The notes under the pieces were generated by a model. The model searched no databases and was not told the origin of the DNA. It worked only from the letters and a program-made list of their open reading frames with translations. Shown here one piece after another: positions 5,783 through 7,002 of a stretch of 7,002 nucleotides of DNA. How positions within the stretch are numbered: position 1 is the first letter of the stretch; the number at the start of each line of letters is the position of its first letter. The DNA comes from CAYOWK01 sp964407665 (lineage in GTDB: Bacteria > Pseudomonadota > Alphaproteobacteria > Caulobacterales > Hyphomonadaceae). The position numbers and the translations under genes were made by a program. Location: NCBI GenBank assembly GCA_964407665.1, contig CAYOWK010000088.1:1-7002 (forward strand), in the 5' to 3' direction.

Positions 5783-6742
5783 ATGGACGGAAGCTCGCCA
5801 CCGGGTCAGCTGTCCGGGGACCTTGTGCTGGTCCCCGGCAATCCGCCCCCGGACGGGGCGGAAGCGATCTGGTACGAGGGCAAGGGCAACCGCCGTCTGC
5901 GCATGATGTTCGCCCCGGCGCCGGACAAGGGCAAGCCGCGCGGAACCGTGCTGGTCTGCCCGGGCCGCACCGAGATGATCGAGAAGTATTTCGAGGTGTG
6001 CCGGGACCTGCAGGCGCGCGGGTTTGCGGTGGCGGTTTTTGACTGGCCCGGCCAGGGCCTGTCCGCCCGCATGCACAAAAGCCCGCTCGCGGGGCATGTC
6101 CGCGCCTTTTCGATCTACGTCGATGCGCTCGCGCGCGGGATCGAAAAGCTGGGCCGGCGCGCGCCCGCGCCCTTCGTCGTCCTCGCCCACTCGATGGGCG
6201 GCGCCATCGCTCTTGAGGCGCTCCGTACAAAAAGGATCGAGGTTGCGGCAGCCGCCTTCTCGGCGCCGATGTGGGGCATCCCCATATGGTTCTTCCAGCG
6301 CTGGTACGCCCGCGGCGTCCGTCTCTTCGGCGGCGGCGCCCTCATAGCCCGCCCCCCGGGCCCGGAGGAGACCTTCGCCACCAACCAGCTCACCCACGAT
6401 GAACATCGCTGGTCGCTCTATCGCAAGCTCGTCGATGCGGAGCCGAAGCTGGCTCTGGGCGAGCCGACCATTGGCTGGATCGTGGCCTCGCTCAACGTTT
6501 TCCATGCTTTCTTCAGGACGGGCGCTCTCGACCATCTTCGACAGCTTCCGGTTCTGGTCGGCATCGCTTCCGACGACACGATCGTGAAGAAGTCTGCGCA
6601 AAGAAAACTGGCCCGCCGGTTCAAGGCAGGAAGGGTTCTGACCGTCGAAGGCTCGGGCCACGAAATCCTGATGGAGACGGATGCGCGCCGGCAGGTGTTC
6701 TGGACCGCCTTCGACGACATGCTGAAACGCGCCCGGGTCTAG
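5783..6742 (+). CDS. Alpha/beta hydrolase, lysophospholipase/monoglyceride-lipase (PldB, serine aminopeptidase S33) type (319 aa)
   Basis: Probable esterase or lipase acting on a lysophospholipid or acylglycerol. The nucleophile elbow AHSMGG (135-140) carries Ser137. Asp265 in ASDDTIV (262-268) and His293 in GSGHE (290-294) complete the catalytic triad. CPGRTEMIEKYFE (59-71) occupies the oxyanion-loop position, where many relatives have HGxxE. DWPGQGLS at 87-94 is also typical. The length fits the family. No signal peptide or membrane anchor is evident, suggesting a cytoplasmic enzyme. The ATG at 5783 is only 6 bp after the SCP2 stop and has no good Shine-Dalgarno site, so it may depend on coupling. 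An alternative is the in-frame GTG at 5825, behind GGGGA, which would remove 14 weakly conserved residues. Co-transcription with a lipid-binding SCP2 protein supports a lipid substrate. Confidence 0.9.
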   Translation: MDGSSPPGQLSGDLVLVPGNPPPDGAEAIWYEGKGNRRLRMMFAPAPDKGKPRGTVLVCPGRTEMIEKYFEVCRDLQARGFAVAVFDWPGQGLSARMHKSPLAGHVRAFSIYVDALARGIEKLGRRAPAPFVVLAHSMGGAIALEALRTKRIEVAAAAFSAPMWGIPIWFFQRWYARGVRLFGGGALIARPPGPEETFATNQLTHDEHRWSLYRKLVDAEPKLALGEPTIGWIVASLNVFHAFFRTGALDHLRQLPVLVGIASDDTIVKKSAQRKLARRFKAGRVLTVEGSGHEILMETDARRQVFWTAFDDMLKRARV

Positions 6743-6770
6743 GCCTCGCCGTTTGCGTGCGGCCAGGACG

Positions 6771-6815
6771 GCTCATCCTGAGAGGCGCACGCAGTGCGCG
6801 TCTCGAAGGACGGGC
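6771..6815. repeat. Long-hairpin extragenic repeat, family 2, copy 2
   Basis: Outer arms GCTCATCCT (6771-6779) and AGGACGGGC (6807-6815) pair except for one A·C mismatch and one T·G wobble. Inner arms GAGAGGCGCAC (6780-6790) and GTGCGCGTCTC (6794-6804) pair at 10 of 11 positions around a GCA loop. The outer stem differs from copy 1 by a two-base compensatory change (CATGGT/ACCACG there, CATCCT/AGGACG here). Lying directly after the hydrolase stop, it might also protect or end that transcript, but no T-run follows. Confidence 0.75.
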
Positions 6816-6885
6816 TTTCCCGCCACAAGCTCCCCGGATTCTGTTGGGTCCAGCGCTTCCAATCCGACCGGGTATCCACCCATGC

Positions 6886-6933
6886 CATTCTCTCCCCGCG
6901 CCTGTCATGGGAGGGTTTCGGGAGGCCTCCGAA
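6886..6933. repeat. Double-hairpin extragenic repeat, family 1, copy B
   Basis: CTCCC (6892-6896) pairs with GGGAG (6909-6913). The near-palindrome TTCGGGAGGCCTCCGAA (6917-6933) follows and pairs fully apart from one bulged G. Order, spacing and orientation match copy A at 3261-3306, and GGGAGGG is shared exactly. Confidence 0.72.
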
Positions 6934-6986
6934 GTCCTGAAACGACTGGCGCCGGTCGGCGTGGCGGGATGTTGGTTTCCGTTTCG

Positions 6987-7002
6987 GCTCACCCTGAGGA
7001 GC
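6987..7002. repeat. Family 2 repeat, copy 3, cut by the window edge
   Basis: GCTCACCCTGAGGAGC matches the first arm and inner start of family 2 (compare GCTCATCCTGAG at 6771-6782). The partner arm would lie beyond the window, so the hairpin cannot be confirmed here. Confidence 0.5.

Larger units (their letters stand above)
6743..7002. other. Gene-free interval with palindromic repeats at the right edge
   Basis: No credible coding sequence. The only sizeable open frame is on the minus strand (6621-6992); it overlaps the hydrolase gene, reads through three palindromic elements and is dominated by Arg, Pro, Ser and Gly. The stretch holds a family 2 hairpin 28 bp after the hydrolase stop, a family 1 double hairpin, and the start of a second family 2 copy. 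The stretch at 6817-6885 shows nothing recognisable. Confidence 0.65.

Noticed and set aside
5330..6661. Upstream extension of the carboxyltransferase frame to 959 codons
   Set aside because: The extension is antisense to the SCP2 and hydrolase genes, matches nothing, and the family's normal N-terminus begins at 5329.
6621..6992. 123-codon minus-strand frame at the right edge
   Set aside because: Partly antisense to the hydrolase, otherwise composed of palindromic repeat sequence; no domain.
1..7002. CRISPR array, insertion sequence, phage, toxin-antitoxin or defence genes
   Set aside because: No regularly spaced direct repeats, no transposase or integrase motifs, and every credible gene has a metabolic or acyltransferase assignment.

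Overview
This is a GC-rich bacterial chromosomal window. It looks like an alphaproteobacterium, perhaps of the Caulobacterales/Hyphomonadaceae type. That assignment is an inference from three things: the flavour of the proteins, the high third-position GC (which opens long false antisense ORFs), and two families of extragenic palindromic repeats of a kind common in alphaproteobacteria. There are no rRNA or tRNA genes, no CRISPR array, no insertion sequence and no phage gene.

Layout. (1) Positions 1-2154, minus strand: a compact three-gene nucleotide-sugar cassette. It is read as hexapeptide-repeat acetyltransferase, then Gfo/Idh/MocA dehydrogenase (20-bp overlap), then DegT-type aminotransferase (11-bp gap), which is cut by the left edge. 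(2) 2155-2633: a gene-free stretch with a 7+7 bp dyad just upstream of the cassette. (3) 2634-3089, minus: a single GNAT acetyltransferase. (4) 3090-3781: almost 700 bp without a credible gene but rich in hairpins, including one member of each repeat family and a probable terminator for the next gene. (5) 3782-5329, minus: the beta (carboxyltransferase) subunit of a biotin-dependent acyl-CoA carboxylase. (6) 5330-5473: a short divergent intergenic region with a GC-rich dyad. (7) 5474-6742, plus: an SCP2 sterol-carrier domain protein followed 6 bp later by an alpha/beta hydrolase of the lysophospholipase/monoglyceride-lipase type. (8) 6743-7002: non-coding, with further copies of both repeat families; the right edge cuts a third copy of the second family.

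How the genes fit together. Oxidation of a sugar carbon, transamination of the resulting keto group and N-acetylation of the amine is the logic used to make acetamido sugars such as UDP-2,3-diacetamido sugars for O-antigen, capsule or exopolysaccharide. All three activities are present in one operon-like unit. The carboxyltransferase, SCP2 protein and hydrolase form a divergently arranged group with a plausible shared link to acyl/lipid metabolism, although no direct functional link is visible.

I see no clearly new multi-gene system. The least explained material is the two repeat families, each present at both ends of the 3.1-7.0 kb interval. Their stems differ by compensatory changes, so their secondary structure appears to be conserved.
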